Shown here in pieces: positions 43,394 to 52,259 of a DNA stretch of 64,000 nt. Made by a program: the position numbers and the translations under genes. Positions within the stretch are counted from its first letter, which is position 1. The number at the start of each line of letters is the position of its first letter. The stretch covers positions 150,041 to 214,040 of the forward strand of contig CAWDQN010000002.1 in assembly GCA_963804495.1 (NCBI GenBank), read 5' to 3'. The DNA is from Rhodovastum sp963804495 (GTDB lineage Bacteria; Pseudomonadota; Alphaproteobacteria; Acetobacterales; Acetobacteraceae). The notes beneath the pieces were generated by a model, which was given only the letters and a program-made list of their open reading frames with translations, was not told the origin of the DNA and ran no database searches.

Positions 43394-43532
43394 TCGTCCC
43401 GCCTTCGAAGATCTTCACGCATCGCCCCTTGCCGTTCGCAGCCACGCGAACAGCCGGACGCCTCCCTCCAGCCTCGGCGATGGTGCATTTTTCCTCCGGC
43501 GCGCCGATGCATTTTTCCTCCGGCGTTGACAT
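43362..43532 (-). CDS. Small cysteine-containing hypothetical protein
   Basis: 56 residues with the near-repeat PEEKCIGAPEEKCTIAE at the start and two more cysteines. A GGAGG-like site precedes an internal ATG. Not recognised. Confidence 0.35.
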   Translation of the reverse strand: MSTPEEKCIGAPEEKCTIAEAGGRRPAVRVAANGKGRCVKIFEGGTISPCQIPVVG

Positions 43533-43664
43533 GGGCGGGGATCTCGGCGGCTCGAAGCGGCTTCCAGGCCACATTACCACTGATAACACCCACTTATCAC
43601 GATCCCTGCAATTGTGCCATAATACCAGCCAAGCCCCTGATCCCCCTTGGACTCTCTGCACCCG

Positions 43665-43752
43665 ATGACCGATTCTGACCGCCGCGCCCCGGAAGAAGAG
43701 GGGCCATCGCACGGCAGCGCTCTCGCCCACCCCAGCAACGGCTCGCCTGGAG
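43665..43752 (+). CDS. Start of GC-rich gene cut at the junction
   Basis: ATG at 43665 opens MTDSDRRAPEEEGPSHG in the GC-rich codon style and runs about 29 codons to near 43,752, where the base composition changes abruptly and the frame soon ends. It is probably the 5' end of an alphaproteobacterial gene whose rest is absent. Confidence 0.5.
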
Positions 43753-43760
43753 TCAAATCC
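43740..43760. other. Junction between two genomes
   Basis: Left of here the DNA is GC-rich alphaproteobacterial; right of here AT-rich. Genes on both strands are cut at this point. See the finding on the chimeric join. Confidence 0.8.
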
Positions 43761-44092
43761 GAGTCATTTGATATGAGAAGAGCGCGGTCATACCCACCTT
43801 GATAGGCTAGATTGAGCATAGCCAAAGCAATATTTACATCGGTTTCTTTTTCCTCATGGCCACTCCACTTGTATTTGCATTTAGCGCAATTTCTGTCCTT
43901 TACCTTGAACTTTCCCATCACAGTAATGACGCCAGCCACTGTTAAGGCTTTTACATATTGTTGATGGCGTCTTTTAGAATCGGGGAGCCAGTCTGCATAC
44001 GCTGAGAAATAAAAGACATCTGTCAATATCTGGCTAATTGGGCCGTACCAAAACCGAAGCCAATGCCCAAAGATCGCCCCTCCAGATCAGGT
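43753..44092 (-). pseudogene. NYN-domain (LabA-like) protein, truncated both ends
   Basis: The frame reads FYFSAYADWLPDSKRR, a zinc-binding CAKCKYKWSGHEEKETDVN, and DRALLISNDSDLTP: the centre of a NYN/PIN-like ribonuclease. DVN and NDSDL are metal-binding acidic positions. The usual first motif (hydrophobic-D-x-x-N-L) is missing, since the frame opens only at about 44,092 without a start codon. The 3' end is lost at the junction, after which unrelated GC-rich sequence continues the frame. Confidence 0.7.
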
Positions 44093-44579
44093 CTTCTAAG
44101 AGCAAGAATAGAATGATATAGATTGAAGCCATCAATGAAACATATACAACTCGCTTTTGAATCCATCTAGGGACTCCAAAAAAACAACCACGGGTCTAGT
44201 CGCGGCCCTCGCATGGCTAAGCCATGCGGGATGACAATACCCACGGTAGCAATAAGGCTATTTTTTTACAATATTCAGGTTCTCGTATTGAGGTTCTCGT
44301 CTCGTCCCATCCAAGGACACCAGGGACCACAGCGACCGCAGGGACGATGGACAGTAAAGTGCACCCTTGTCCCTGCGGTCCATTATATGCAGTCCCTGTC
44401 GTCGCTGTGGTCCCTGATGTTCTTGGGTAGTGGTTATTTTAAAGGCTCAATATTTCTTTAAATTATGTCCATATTTCCCCTACAATCGCCGCGCCGGTTG
44501 AAGCTATGGAGACCATACATTGGCTTTTCGTTGAACGTTGAAAGGAGCATGGAAGAGGGCGGCATTAACGATTGCGGCA
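44093..44579. other. Non-coding AT-rich gap with inverted repeat
   Basis: No gene seen. It holds the inverted repeat at 44,321-44,416 and otherwise looks like decayed sequence. Confidence 0.5.
44321..44416. repeat. Palindromic repeat (GGGAC type)
   Basis: Arms 44,321-44,345 and 44,392-44,416, differing at two positions (CAGGGACCACAGCGAC core), with outer matches CCCATCCAAGGAC / TTCTTGGG. A related element is at 47,762-47,833. Confidence 0.8.
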
Positions 44580-44887
44580 ATGCCCAAAACTGCGTCCGCG
44601 TTCGCCCAGAATATTCCCCTTACGGATGCCATCGCCGCCATCGGCCTGGATGTCACCCTCCAGGCCTTTAAAGATCTCTTCAGCTCCCCTGATAGGGAAA
44701 GCTAAAGACCTCTTGCCGAATCTATTTCCTTGCCTTCATTTCTGCTCTCATTCTGTCAGTTGCCGCTGCCGGTGTGCATTATTATACAAATCATCGATTT
44801 GAGAGTGCAATTTCCATAAAAATGGGGCAACAACATATAGCTCTGGGTGATCGTTCCAGAATTGTTCGTTCACGGTACAAAAAGTAG
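44580..44887 (+). pseudogene. Small membrane protein, frameshifted
   Basis: The first part from ATG 44580 reads MPKTASAFAQNIPLTDAI and on to FSSPDRES and a stop near 44,704. The next frame directly continues as a membrane segment (IYFLAFISALILSVAAAGV) to the stop at 44,887. One base gain or loss near 44,700 would make a single protein of about 101 residues. Not recognised. Confidence 0.4.
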
Positions 44888-45340
44888 GTGAATTTGTTGA
44901 TTACTTAGGTGGATATCATCGATATTTAATGTATTGGCCAGGTCTCCGTCAATGAACAATGTCTCAACTCCTTCCCCCTCTTTTGCGAGAACTGCATTGA
45001 GAGCTTTATTTAAAAATTGCAATGTTCTCTGTCGGTTACCTTTCCCTTCTTTTAAAAGATTCAAGTTCTGTAACAACCATTTTGAGTCTGAATTCGATAA
45101 ATAAAATCTCTTTACCAGAAATGCGGTTATCCATCCCCACTAATCCTCGAGCGATGCCAATCCCATGCTGGTCGAGCGACACGTCAAGGAAAGAATGCGT
45201 AAGCTGTATTGGATCATAATCCGGATTTGCCAAGGCCGCTGCCAAATCGCCATTGGACCTTGCCTCATCAATCTTACGATACAGAATAGGTGTCCCATCG
45301 CCAGTGGACATAAGATGAGGAAAGGGGCCATTAAAAAGAC
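44870..45340 (-). pseudogene. 3' remnant of a gene at the IS left flank
   Basis: Two overlapping frames read on from the IS edge: GLFNGPFPHLMSTGDGTP to ELESFKRR, then after a shift in an A-rich run near 45,050 GKGNRQRTLQFLNKAL to the end IHLLFVP. The frame is open right up to the IS end, as expected of a gene split by the insertion. It may be the distal part of the secreted protein whose start lies at 47,640. Not recognised. Confidence 0.5.
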
Positions 45341-45364
45341 CTAGCCCGACTTTCCTAGTTAGCG

Positions 45365-45398
45365 AAAAAAAAAGTCCATTTCTCGAGAAGAAATGGAC
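45365..45398 (-). terminator. Rho-independent terminator of the transposase
   Basis: Stem 45,374-45,383 with 45,389-45,398 (GTCCATTTCT/AGAAATGGAC), 5-base loop, followed on the - strand by nine T residues. Confidence 0.85.
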
Positions 45399-45410
45399 TC
45401 TCGTGATGTA

Positions 45411-47098
45411 TTACCCTCCAACCAAAATTTCGCCTATTCCAAACAGTTCGGCGAGTTTTTTTTGACGTGGGCTCATCCTATTCATGGTAAATTGCGCCTT
45501 GAGCTTGCCGCTATCGTCTGGGTAGAGCAGAGCGACTTCCTTCATCTTTGACAGGTCATCTAACAACCCAGCTAAAGATGTCTCGATGCCAGCTTCCCAA
45601 GCCATCTTGCGCGCTAACGTAGCCAAGAGTAGCGCCAGAATGCAATAGAAGGTGTGTACCTTTATTTTCTGATCTGTCCAGTGAAATGCTGGCTGCCATC
45701 TCAGATAGTCCCGGTTCTTCATCTGTTTAAAAGCATCTTCAATATTCGCTAGCTCACGATAAGAGGAGATGATCTCCGTAGGAAGCAGCTCTGCCTATTT
45801 GTGATCAACATAGTCCTCCCTAAGCATGTTGAAGTGAGCCTATCTAGTTCCTTCCTATTCACGCTGTAACGTAGATAAGGCAATCCATCAAACTCCTCGA
45901 GATGAATCGTAAAGACGTTTCCCATGTGCTGTGGTGAAAGAATTTGCTTGAGCCTTTCTTTCACCTTCGTCTTGGTAGGGCGTGGTCCCTTTGGCTTCTT
46001 GCCACTGGTCCAAGACAAGAGGTCATTCTCCAGATCCTTTAGCTTCTCCTGACACTTAGTCATTGTCGCTGTCAGAGAGGCTAACTGCTGGGTAAAGAAA
46101 CTTTCTGAGTAAGAGACCACCGCTTTGAACCTTTCCCAAAAATTTCCACAGGCGACTCGAAAATTTAGTTCCTGGAATCTTTAACGCGTCTTGGAAGTGA
46201 CTGATGGGCGCGGTGAACGTTTCAGGGAGCATTTCGGCTTTTACGCCGGCGACAAAATACATCCCCGAATACAAGAGCGCTTCCAGGTTTACTTCAGAGA
46301 GGTTACCCTCGTCGAAGACCAATGTAGAATCGCAAAAATGACCAAAAACGGCTGCATGCCTTCCCAGAAGGTCTTGAATGACATCGGGGAAAAATTTGAC
46401 GTCTGGTGTATTCCCTTCGTAAGCCTTGTGAAAAAGAGGGATTTGAAAATCCCGAGTCGTCAGCAGCGCCAAATTGACCTGCCGAAGATCGGAACGCTTC
46501 TGCTTGTTTTTGCCTCTTTTGGCAATCGTATTACGGTCGTTATGGGTATCGATGTAGGTGAAAAAATTTGTCGTGTCATACAACAGAGGCTGAGGATCGA
46601 TCTGTAACTCCCTTTTGACTCGTTCAACTAAAAAATTCTGAATCTTATCCATTGCATCGTCAGAGACCATTTCCATATGGTCCCAGTATCTTTGGCTATT
46701 GAATACCAAATGAGAAAACCCCCATAGGCGTTGTAGTACAGTGTCGTGATACCAATCGCCAATTTGCGATTTGCTTAAAGGGTCAAGCACCCGATTCAAG
46801 GCAGCTAAAACGATATAATGCCCCACAGACGGACCTTGCCCTCTTTTGGGGACGATTTCATTGATAAGATCAATAAGGCCAAGACGCTTGGCGATGCCCA
46901 ATAAAGCAGCAACTCCCCCGGCTTCAAAGAGAACCGTTTCCGTAGGGAGAGGAGCGAGTTTTGTTCACATCGTTTAATGGCCTCGACAGAGCCGAGGTAT
47001 TTTTGCCAGACAATCCGAGGCTTTCCATTCACTCGTTTGGACTGCACTGCGTAGTAGTAGGCATTGCCATTTTTGAGCTTTTTGATGATCGAAGTCAT
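45411..47098 (-). pseudogene. IS1634-like transposase, multiple frameshifts
   Basis: Pieces in order: MTSIIKKLKNGNAYYYAV to about 46,905; GIAKRLGLIDLINEIVPKRG to about 46,060, including the DDE-type region LLYDTTNFFTYI and TLVFDEGNLSE; a coiled-coil piece (ASLTATMTKCQEKLKDLE) to about 45,750; and the C-terminal piece NRDYLRWQPAFHWTDQKI with VHTFYCILALLLATL. At least three frameshifts separate them. The full-length parent would be about 560 residues, usual for this family. Confidence 0.88.
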
Positions 47099-47379
47099 AG
47101 GCCCTCCAGGATGGTCTTGAAGGTAGTAAGGGTAATACAAATTTATATTTTACGCAATGAAAAACTAAACTAAAAAGTAGGTAATACATTTATTAAAAAC
47201 AAGAAAACAGCTCCACATGTACTTGTAAGTGTGTTTTTGAGTAGAAAAAATCTTAGAAAATTTAGCTAACTAGGAAAGTCGGGCTAGGGGAGCAAGAAGA
47301 TAATTTCATCCACCTTGGGAAGAGGCTGAGTAAGATGTTCAAGAATTATCGTCTGGCCGAAGGTAACCCTTTGCATAGC

Positions 47380-47640
47380 CTAGAAGGGAATCGCAACGAT
47401 GACATTCTCAACCGAAAATTCTTTAATAAGCTCGCTAGGGAGAGGTCTCGTATGATCACCTCTGAGGGCAGCTTCAAAGCTAGACAAGAGCTTATCAGTG
47501 TCTATGACCACAGCATGAACCGATACCTCCTGTGGAAGCTCTTTAATTCGCTCTACGTTAATACTGAGTACCTTATCGGCCATGATAGGCAAAAAAAGCA
47601 ACGTAAGCGCAAACAACGTCGCCATGTATAATGATTTCAT
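47380..47640 (-). pseudogene. 5' remnant of a secreted-protein gene
   Basis: 86 residues: signal peptide (YMATLFALTLLFLPIMA) then VLSINVERIKELPQEVSV and on to VENVIVAIPF and a stop. After a frame change the sequence between 47,288 and 47,372 still reads sensibly (MQRVTFGQTIILEHL) up to the IS. This points to a gene disrupted by frameshift and insertion. Confidence 0.55.
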
Positions 47641-47761
47641 AAAAACCTCTAGATTTATTGCGTTATAACTAGTGTTATTATTATATAAATATGTATTTAT
47701 TGCAATTGAATTAGAAATATCGAAATTAGAAAAATAATTGAGCTCCTTGTCCCATCCAAGG

Positions 47762-47833
47762 ACGGCAGGGACCTAAGGGACCCAAGGGACTTCAGTAAAT
47801 TTTGTCCCTTAAGTCCCTTAGGTCCCTGTCCGT
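47762..47833. repeat. Palindromic repeat (GGGAC type)
   Basis: Arms 47,762-47,790 and 47,804-47,833 built of repeated AGGGAC units. The left flank shares GTCCCATCCAAGGAC with the element at 44,321, so they are related copies. It lies between the secreted remnant and the toxin gene. Confidence 0.8.
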
Positions 47834-47907
47834 TCCTAAAAGGAACCGCTGCGAATATCACATACCCTGGTCTTTCAACATTCTTGTGTGCTGTTGGAGC
47901 TTGTCTG

Positions 47908-48267
47908 TCAACTTAAGGCTAATACGAGTTTGAGCGCACGTTCGATATCGGCCATTTCCCTTAGAGAAAGGGTTCCGATTTTCTTTCCTAACCGGCTCTT
48001 ATCAATGGTTCGGATCTGGTCCATCATAGCCTTACCTTGCTTATCCATAATTTGAACCAGTGCATCGAACTCAAATACTTTTTCCGTATTACTGGTAACC
48101 GGGGCTACAATTAAGCGAGGCAAGTGCTTGTTGAAGTAATTGTTGGAAAGAATGATTGCAGGTCGGAGTTTTTGTGTCTCAGTACCTTTTGTAGGGTCAA
48201 AGTTAACCCAGTATACGTCGCCACGCCGGGGTTCTGACTTTAGGCGTCTACCAATCGTTGTGGGCAT
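47908..48267 (-). CDS. MazF/PemK-type toxin endoribonuclease
   Basis: 119 residues. The fold markers RRGDVYWVNFDPTKGTE, KLRPAIILSNN and LIVAPVTSN are those of MazF/PemK mRNA interferases, and the end MMDQIRTIDKSRLGKKIG matches the catalytic and dimer region. Its start lies inside the 3' end of the antitoxin gene (20-base overlap), the usual arrangement. Confidence 0.93.
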   Translation of the reverse strand: MPTTIGRRLKSEPRRGDVYWVNFDPTKGTETQKLRPAIILSNNYFNKHLPRLIVAPVTSNTEKVFEFDALVQIMDKQGKAMMDQIRTIDKSRLGKKIGTLSLREMADIERALKLVLALS

Positions 48268-48490
48268 TTAATCCATCACCAGATAGTTGATCCCACTCAG
48301 AAAAAGTCCGGTTGCGCTCCTGATCTTGTGCAGCTTCCTGGTACTGTTTTTCTGATGCCGCTTTTTTCGCCCTCAGCTTTTCAAAAATTGCCTCTTCCAC
48401 AAACTGGCTCATGCCCCGTTTTTTGACGAAAAAGCGCAGCTCTTCGATAAGGTCCTCCGACAGAGACAGAGTAATGTTCTGATGTTTCAT
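48248..48490 (-). CDS. Antitoxin, ribbon-helix-helix type
   Basis: 80 residues. The N-terminus KHQNITLSLSEDLIEELRFFVKKRG fits a MetJ/Arc ribbon-helix-helix DNA-binding domain; the acidic, disordered C-terminus (RTFSEWDQLSGDG) would wrap the toxin. It should neutralise the toxin and repress the operon through an upstream palindrome. Confidence 0.88.
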   Translation of the reverse strand: MKHQNITLSLSEDLIEELRFFVKKRGMSQFVEEAIFEKLRAKKAASEKQYQEAAQDQERNRTFSEWDQLSGDGLNAHNDW

Positions 48491-48535
48491 AAGACTTGCT
48501 CCCCTTAATAAATCGAGGATATCACATAATACGTA

Positions 48536-48549
48536 TTATTGTATACGGA
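48536..48549. promoter_or_regulatory. Palindromic operator upstream of the TA operon
   Basis: Perfect 14-base palindrome ATAATACGTATTAT, 45 bases upstream of the antitoxin start, with a similar half-site (GTATACGGATTACG) next to it. A likely site for autoregulation. Confidence 0.55.
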
Positions 48550-48727
48550 TTACGTAGACATTCCCTGCGCCTCCTGCAGAATTCGCTCAACATCCAGGAG
48601 GTTAGGTTTTTCCAATTTTAGTATTTTAATTAATGTTTGATAAATTAAAAATATGTAATGATAATTAACTATGTGAATGAATAGATTGAGGTTTTATATG
48701 AATAGTTGTATTTAAAAGTGTTTTTTT

Positions 48728-49852
48728 ATGTTCATAGTTATTAGTTTGTCTCTTTTCACCTACACGCACGCAACTACTATTCACGCAACTATTACTGACG
48801 AAGAGGAACCGGTCAGTATACATGATCTACCCTCAGAATTCACGATAACCGGAACATATGTGCTGAATGGGGGCAGATTTGACATAGAATCCCCAGAACA
48901 ACACTTCGGTTACATAGAAAGATCCTTCGTGGGGGCGAGACCAGAATGGGTTCTCTATTATTTTGACGGAACCGTTCATGCGCGGGCTACTACCACGCCG
49001 AGCCTTACACAGAATATTCTCACTATCGTCGTTCCCAGCGGAAAAAAGCTAGGTGTGATTAAGCAGCATACCTTTGCCTTCAACCCTACCTACGATTTAC
49101 TCACCACTTCAGGAAGGGTTCTAGGTGTTCTCAAAATCAATTTTCTAGGCACCAAAGCGACCATCAAGGATCCTTCAGGAACGGAATTGATTACAATGAC
49201 ACGGCCCTATTTCCGTTGGACTGATACCTGGACGGTGAAGGTGCTGGATCGCGATCTGCTTGAAAAGCTGCATTTTGACACCCGTCTTGTCCTAACATCC
49301 ATGGCCTTTCAAACAGATCGAGAATGGCGGAAGGGAGAAGCAGTCGCGAATGCAATTATTTTTGGATTGCAAGTGGCTGTAAAAGTCAATGAAAAGCTTA
49401 AAGAAGAGGAAAATAAGAAAAAACAAAGCAGTCTCTTACAATTACCCAACAAAGAGACACCTTTGATTGCTGAGGCAGATGCTGAGGCAGATGTTGAGTC
49501 CTATGCCTCTATTCCTACCCAGGCGATAGATGAGAACAAGGTCCTAGGTGAAATACAAGAAGTCAATTCCAAGCTAGCCCAATACGCAAGGGAGTTCAAA
49601 GGGCCTGTAACCGATAAAGACTTCGAGGCCGCGCAGCAATTTGTGGATACCCAATTGGAAAGCCTAGAAGAACATCATGATGCTAGAGCTATAGAAGAGG
49701 AGAATTTTTCCCAACCGGCGCTTGAGCCTGAACGAATCATTCATGGAGTGACCACCATTATGCAGTTAATGGAAGGAAGCCATGAGTTAACAAACTCCCA
49801 AAAAGCGGCCCTGGTTATCATTATGCAGAAATTATTATCAGATATGAGCTGA
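48728..49852 (+). CDS. Secreted LURP/Tubby-like domain protein
   Basis: 374 residues. Signal peptide to about residue 16, then a beta-rich domain (about 45-200) with the sequential pattern GVIKQHTFAFNPTYDLL, GRVLGVLKINFLGTKATI and GTELITMTRPYFRW, which resembles LURP-one/phospholipid-scramblase (Tubby C-terminal) folds. The C-terminal third is charged and helical, with an EADAEADVES repeat. No function is known; the fold match is by pattern only. Confidence 0.6.
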   Translation: MFIVISLSLFTYTHATTIHATITDEEEPVSIHDLPSEFTITGTYVLNGGRFDIESPEQHFGYIERSFVGARPEWVLYYFDGTVHARATTTPSLTQNILTIVVPSGKKLGVIKQHTFAFNPTYDLLTTSGRVLGVLKINFLGTKATIKDPSGTELITMTRPYFRWTDTWTVKVLDRDLLEKLHFDTRLVLTSMAFQTDREWRKGEAVANAIIFGLQVAVKVNEKLKEEENKKKQSSLLQLPNKETPLIAEADAEADVESYASIPTQAIDENKVLGEIQEVNSKLAQYAREFKGPVTDKDFEAAQQFVDTQLESLEEHHDARAIEEENFSQPALEPERIIHGVTTIMQLMEGSHELTNSQKAALVIIMQKLLSDMS

Positions 49853-49864
49853 GCAGAATTTTGG

Positions 49865-49949
49865 GAGCAAGGAGCCAGGAGGAAGCAGCTCAAAACGCGT
49901 TGCAAATGGGGAACAGTGCCCCTCTCTTCTGACTTCTGGCTCCTTGCTC
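49865..49949. repeat. Inverted repeat after the LURP-like gene
   Basis: Arms GAGCAAGGAGCCAG (49,865-49,878) and CTGGCTCCTTGCTC (49,936-49,949) around a 57-base centre with weaker extra pairing. Probably a dispersed palindromic repeat. Confidence 0.75.
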
Positions 49950-50030
49950 TCAAATACGACATTTCCCTTGCAGTTTTTGGTAGCATGACGCACTCTTCCT
50001 GCCAGGTTTGATGGAAATACCATAGGGAAC

Positions 50031-51608
50031 ATGATTTCGTCCGAGTCACCTGGCCATATCCCTTTCCCCAAGGGATTTACAGCGCCTAACTACAACCTAT
50101 CGCTGATCTGTCTGCTTCTCGTAAAAGCGGCCGCACTTGTCTTTGTCCTTTTTCAATCAGGAATTGGACTAGGACCTGATGAGGCGCAGTATTGGCTGTG
50201 GAGCCAGGATCTCAGTCTGGGTTATTACAGCAAACCTCCGGGTATCGCCTGGGAAATTGCCTTAGGAACGCATTTGTTTGGGAGCACCGAGTTTGGTGTT
50301 CGGTTTGGTGCTATGCTGCTTGGATTTGCCATTCCGCTGGCAGTCTACCTTCTTGCTCATTGCTGTGGCCTTAAACATGGCACTGCTTTTTGGGCTGGCG
50401 CTGTGATGGCTTTTGCCCCTATTGGGATCGTTGCCTCACTGATTGCTACCACTGACGCGGGGTACATTCTCTTTTGGATTCTGGCGGCAGCGGCCCTCAC
50501 TTATCAACTACAACACCGAGAAAAACCTTCTTATGTCCTTATTGGGCTTTTGATTTTATGCGGTGCGCTATTTAAATGGACGATTTATGTCTTTTGGATT
50601 GTCGTCCTTGTCTACAGCTATTTTCAGCCTGGTGTCAGAAATTGGAAGCTCATTCCATCCATTTTCATCTCTGCCTTGGGACTTCTTCCGAGCGTGTTCT
50701 GGAATTGGCACCATGGCTGGGCAACGTTTCGTCATGTGGGTACGCAGATTACCGGGAGCGGGCAGAGTTGGTTCCATGGGAACTTCTTCGACTTTCTTGG
50801 GGCTCAGATTGCTCTGTTAAGCCCCGTTTTTTTTGTCCTGTTAATTCTTGCCTACATTGATTTATGGCGTAAGTGGAGAGGCCTCCCTCGGGCCATTCAG
50901 TTCTGTGCCGTAGCTACCTCGTCCATCTTCTTCTATTGGTTCTTCAGTCTGTTTATGAAAATTCAGGGCAACTGGTGCGCTTTTGCTTATCCTACAGCAA
51001 TTATCTTGGTTTGTTGGTATGCTTGCGAGCAGATCATGAGCGGCCGCCCATGGCTATTTTTTGGCACGCTCCTATCGGTCGGGCTCACCGCTTTTGTGCT
51101 CTCTGTCCCCTCCATGCAGTCAACCGGTACACCGTCATGGGTTTACATTCCGCCTAAGTGGAATCCGTTTCGCTACAATGTAGGGTGGGTCAATCTCAAG
51201 AACAGCCTCAAAGAGATGGGCTATGACCCTAAAGAGCATTATCTGGTGAGTAGTAGTTATCAGGTGAGTAGTCTTGCTAGCTTCTATTCTGCGGGACAAA
51301 AGCGGGCCTTCTTTCTCAATTTGAACCACGCGCGCAAGAATCAGTTCGACTTTTGGCCAGGCTTGGAGACCGTAGACCCTGCTGCTATCGGATTTTTCAT
51401 TGAGATCATCTATCAACCCATGACCGAAGAGGAGCTGGCTGCGCGTGTCGCCCAGCTGGAGGACCGTCTGCGAGCCTACTTCCGCAAAGTTCAGTATCTC
51501 GGAGTAAAAAGTCTATTTCATGCTTATGATCAAACGGTGAAGTGGGTGCAGGTATTTCAATGCGAAGAGTCTCTTGGCGAACGCCCCCCTGAAGCGACTA
51601 TCTACTGA
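50031..51608 (+). CDS. GT39-family membrane glycosyltransferase
   Basis: 525 residues with about eleven membrane helices. The first loop holds GLGPDEAQYWLWSQDLSLGYYSKPPG, whose DEAQYW acidic pair is the catalytic site of ArnT/PMT-like enzymes that take sugar from a polyprenyl phosphate. The soluble C-terminus (about 370-525) is periplasmic. It may modify lipid A or a surface protein. ATG at 50031 has AGGGA just upstream; a hairpin terminator follows. Confidence 0.88.
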   Translation: MISSESPGHIPFPKGFTAPNYNLSLICLLLVKAAALVFVLFQSGIGLGPDEAQYWLWSQDLSLGYYSKPPGIAWEIALGTHLFGSTEFGVRFGAMLLGFAIPLAVYLLAHCCGLKHGTAFWAGAVMAFAPIGIVASLIATTDAGYILFWILAAAALTYQLQHREKPSYVLIGLLILCGALFKWTIYVFWIVVLVYSYFQPGVRNWKLIPSIFISALGLLPSVFWNWHHGWATFRHVGTQITGSGQSWFHGNFFDFLGAQIALLSPVFFVLLILAYIDLWRKWRGLPRAIQFCAVATSSIFFYWFFSLFMKIQGNWCAFAYPTAIILVCWYACEQIMSGRPWLFFGTLLSVGLTAFVLSVPSMQSTGTPSWVYIPPKWNPFRYNVGWVNLKNSLKEMGYDPKEHYLVSSSYQVSSLASFYSAGQKRAFFLNLNHARKNQFDFWPGLETVDPAAIGFFIEIIYQPMTEEELAARVAQLEDRLRAYFRKVQYLGVKSLFHAYDQTVKWVQVFQCEESLGERPPEATIY

Positions 51609-51612
51609 TCTT

Positions 51613-51639
51613 AAAAATACCGCTTTCGCGGGATTTTTT
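51613..51639 (+). terminator. Rho-independent terminator
   Basis: Stem AATACCGC/GCGGGATT with TTTC loop followed by a T-run; flanking A-run makes it bidirectional. Confidence 0.75.
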
Positions 51640-51672
51640 ACCTATTTTCGGCCAAACCATGGATATTAATTT

Positions 51673-51710
51673 CTAAAACCTCTATTTTTACTGTTATAAA
51701 GGTATTTTAG
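51673..51710. promoter_or_regulatory. Possible HipB operator
   Basis: Imperfect inverted repeat CTAAAACC (51,673-51,680) with GGTATTTTAG (51,701-51,710), 15 bases upstream of hipB. AT-rich; weak evidence. Confidence 0.35.
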
Positions 51711-51724
51711 GGTGTTTTGGATAA

Positions 51725-51964
51725 ATGGATCCCTATCGGTTAGGAGCGCTCATTCGTTTCCATCGGAAAAAAAGCGGGCTATCTCAAAGTGAGCTTGGCC
51801 ATCTCTCTGGCTTAGGCAAGACTGTGATTTTTGATGTCGAAAAAGGAAAATTATCCGTTCGTTTTGACACCCTTTTGAAGATTCTGCATGTGTTGAACAT
51901 AAAAATCGAATTTAAGAGTCAGTTAATGTCCTTGTTTAATGAGGGTCTTCATGAGAAGGGCTAG
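51725..51964 (+). CDS. hipB: HipB-like HTH regulator
   Basis: 79 residues. XRE-type helix-turn-helix about residues 6-60 (LIRFHRKKSGLSQSELGHLSG, then VIFDVEKGKLSVRFDTLLKIL). DNA-binding subunit of a HipBST-type toxin-antitoxin module; in the three-part system HipB represses and augments neutralisation. It overlaps hipS by 14 bases. Confidence 0.9.
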   Translation: MDPYRLGALIRFHRKKSGLSQSELGHLSGLGKTVIFDVEKGKLSVRFDTLLKILHVLNIKIEFKSQLMSLFNEGLHEKG

Positions 51965-52259
51965 AGTTTTTGTGAATGGGATCATGGCTGGAGAGCTTCA
52001 AGAAATCGCACGGGGAAAAAGCTATCGCTTTAACTATTTAGAAGGTTACAAAGGCCCGCCGGTCTCTTTGGAAATGCCTTTGACACGGTCCCTTTATGAG
52101 TACGACAGATTTCCCCCCTTCTTTGAGGGTCTGTTGCCCGAGGGAATGATGCTCGAAGGGCTGTTGCGGCAAACGAAATTGGACCGTAACGATTTATTGG
52201 GGCAATTGATAGCCGTAGGCGCTGATATGATCGGTAACGTTACCGTTGAGGCTGCCTAA
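51951..52259 (+). CDS. hipS: HipS-like protein (HipA N-terminal subdomain)
   Basis: 102 residues. The frame matches the HipA N1 domain (RARVFVNGIMAGELQEI, SLEMPLTRSLYEYDRFPPFF, EGLLPEG and LLRQTKLDRNDLLGQLIAVG). In the split system this separate subunit is the antitoxin. The ATG at 51951 lies within the hipB 3' end. Its stop overlaps the hipT start (TAATG). Confidence 0.9.
   Translation: MRRARVFVNGIMAGELQEIARGKSYRFNYLEGYKGPPVSLEMPLTRSLYEYDRFPPFFEGLLPEGMMLEGLLRQTKLDRNDLLGQLIAVGADMIGNVTVEAA

Larger units (their letters stand above)
45341..47287 (-). mobile_element. IS1634/IS4-like insertion sequence, defective
   Basis: Bounded by perfect 23-base terminal inverted repeats, 45,341-45,363 and 47,265-47,287 (outer end CTAGCCCGACTTTCC). 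About 1.95 kb with one transposase gene on the - strand, broken into four frames. No target duplication is obvious at the flanks. The flanking pieces look like halves of one decayed gene. Confidence 0.88.

Noticed and set aside
46191..46607. A 138-codon + strand frame inside the IS
   Set aside because: Antisense to the transposase; no independent evidence.
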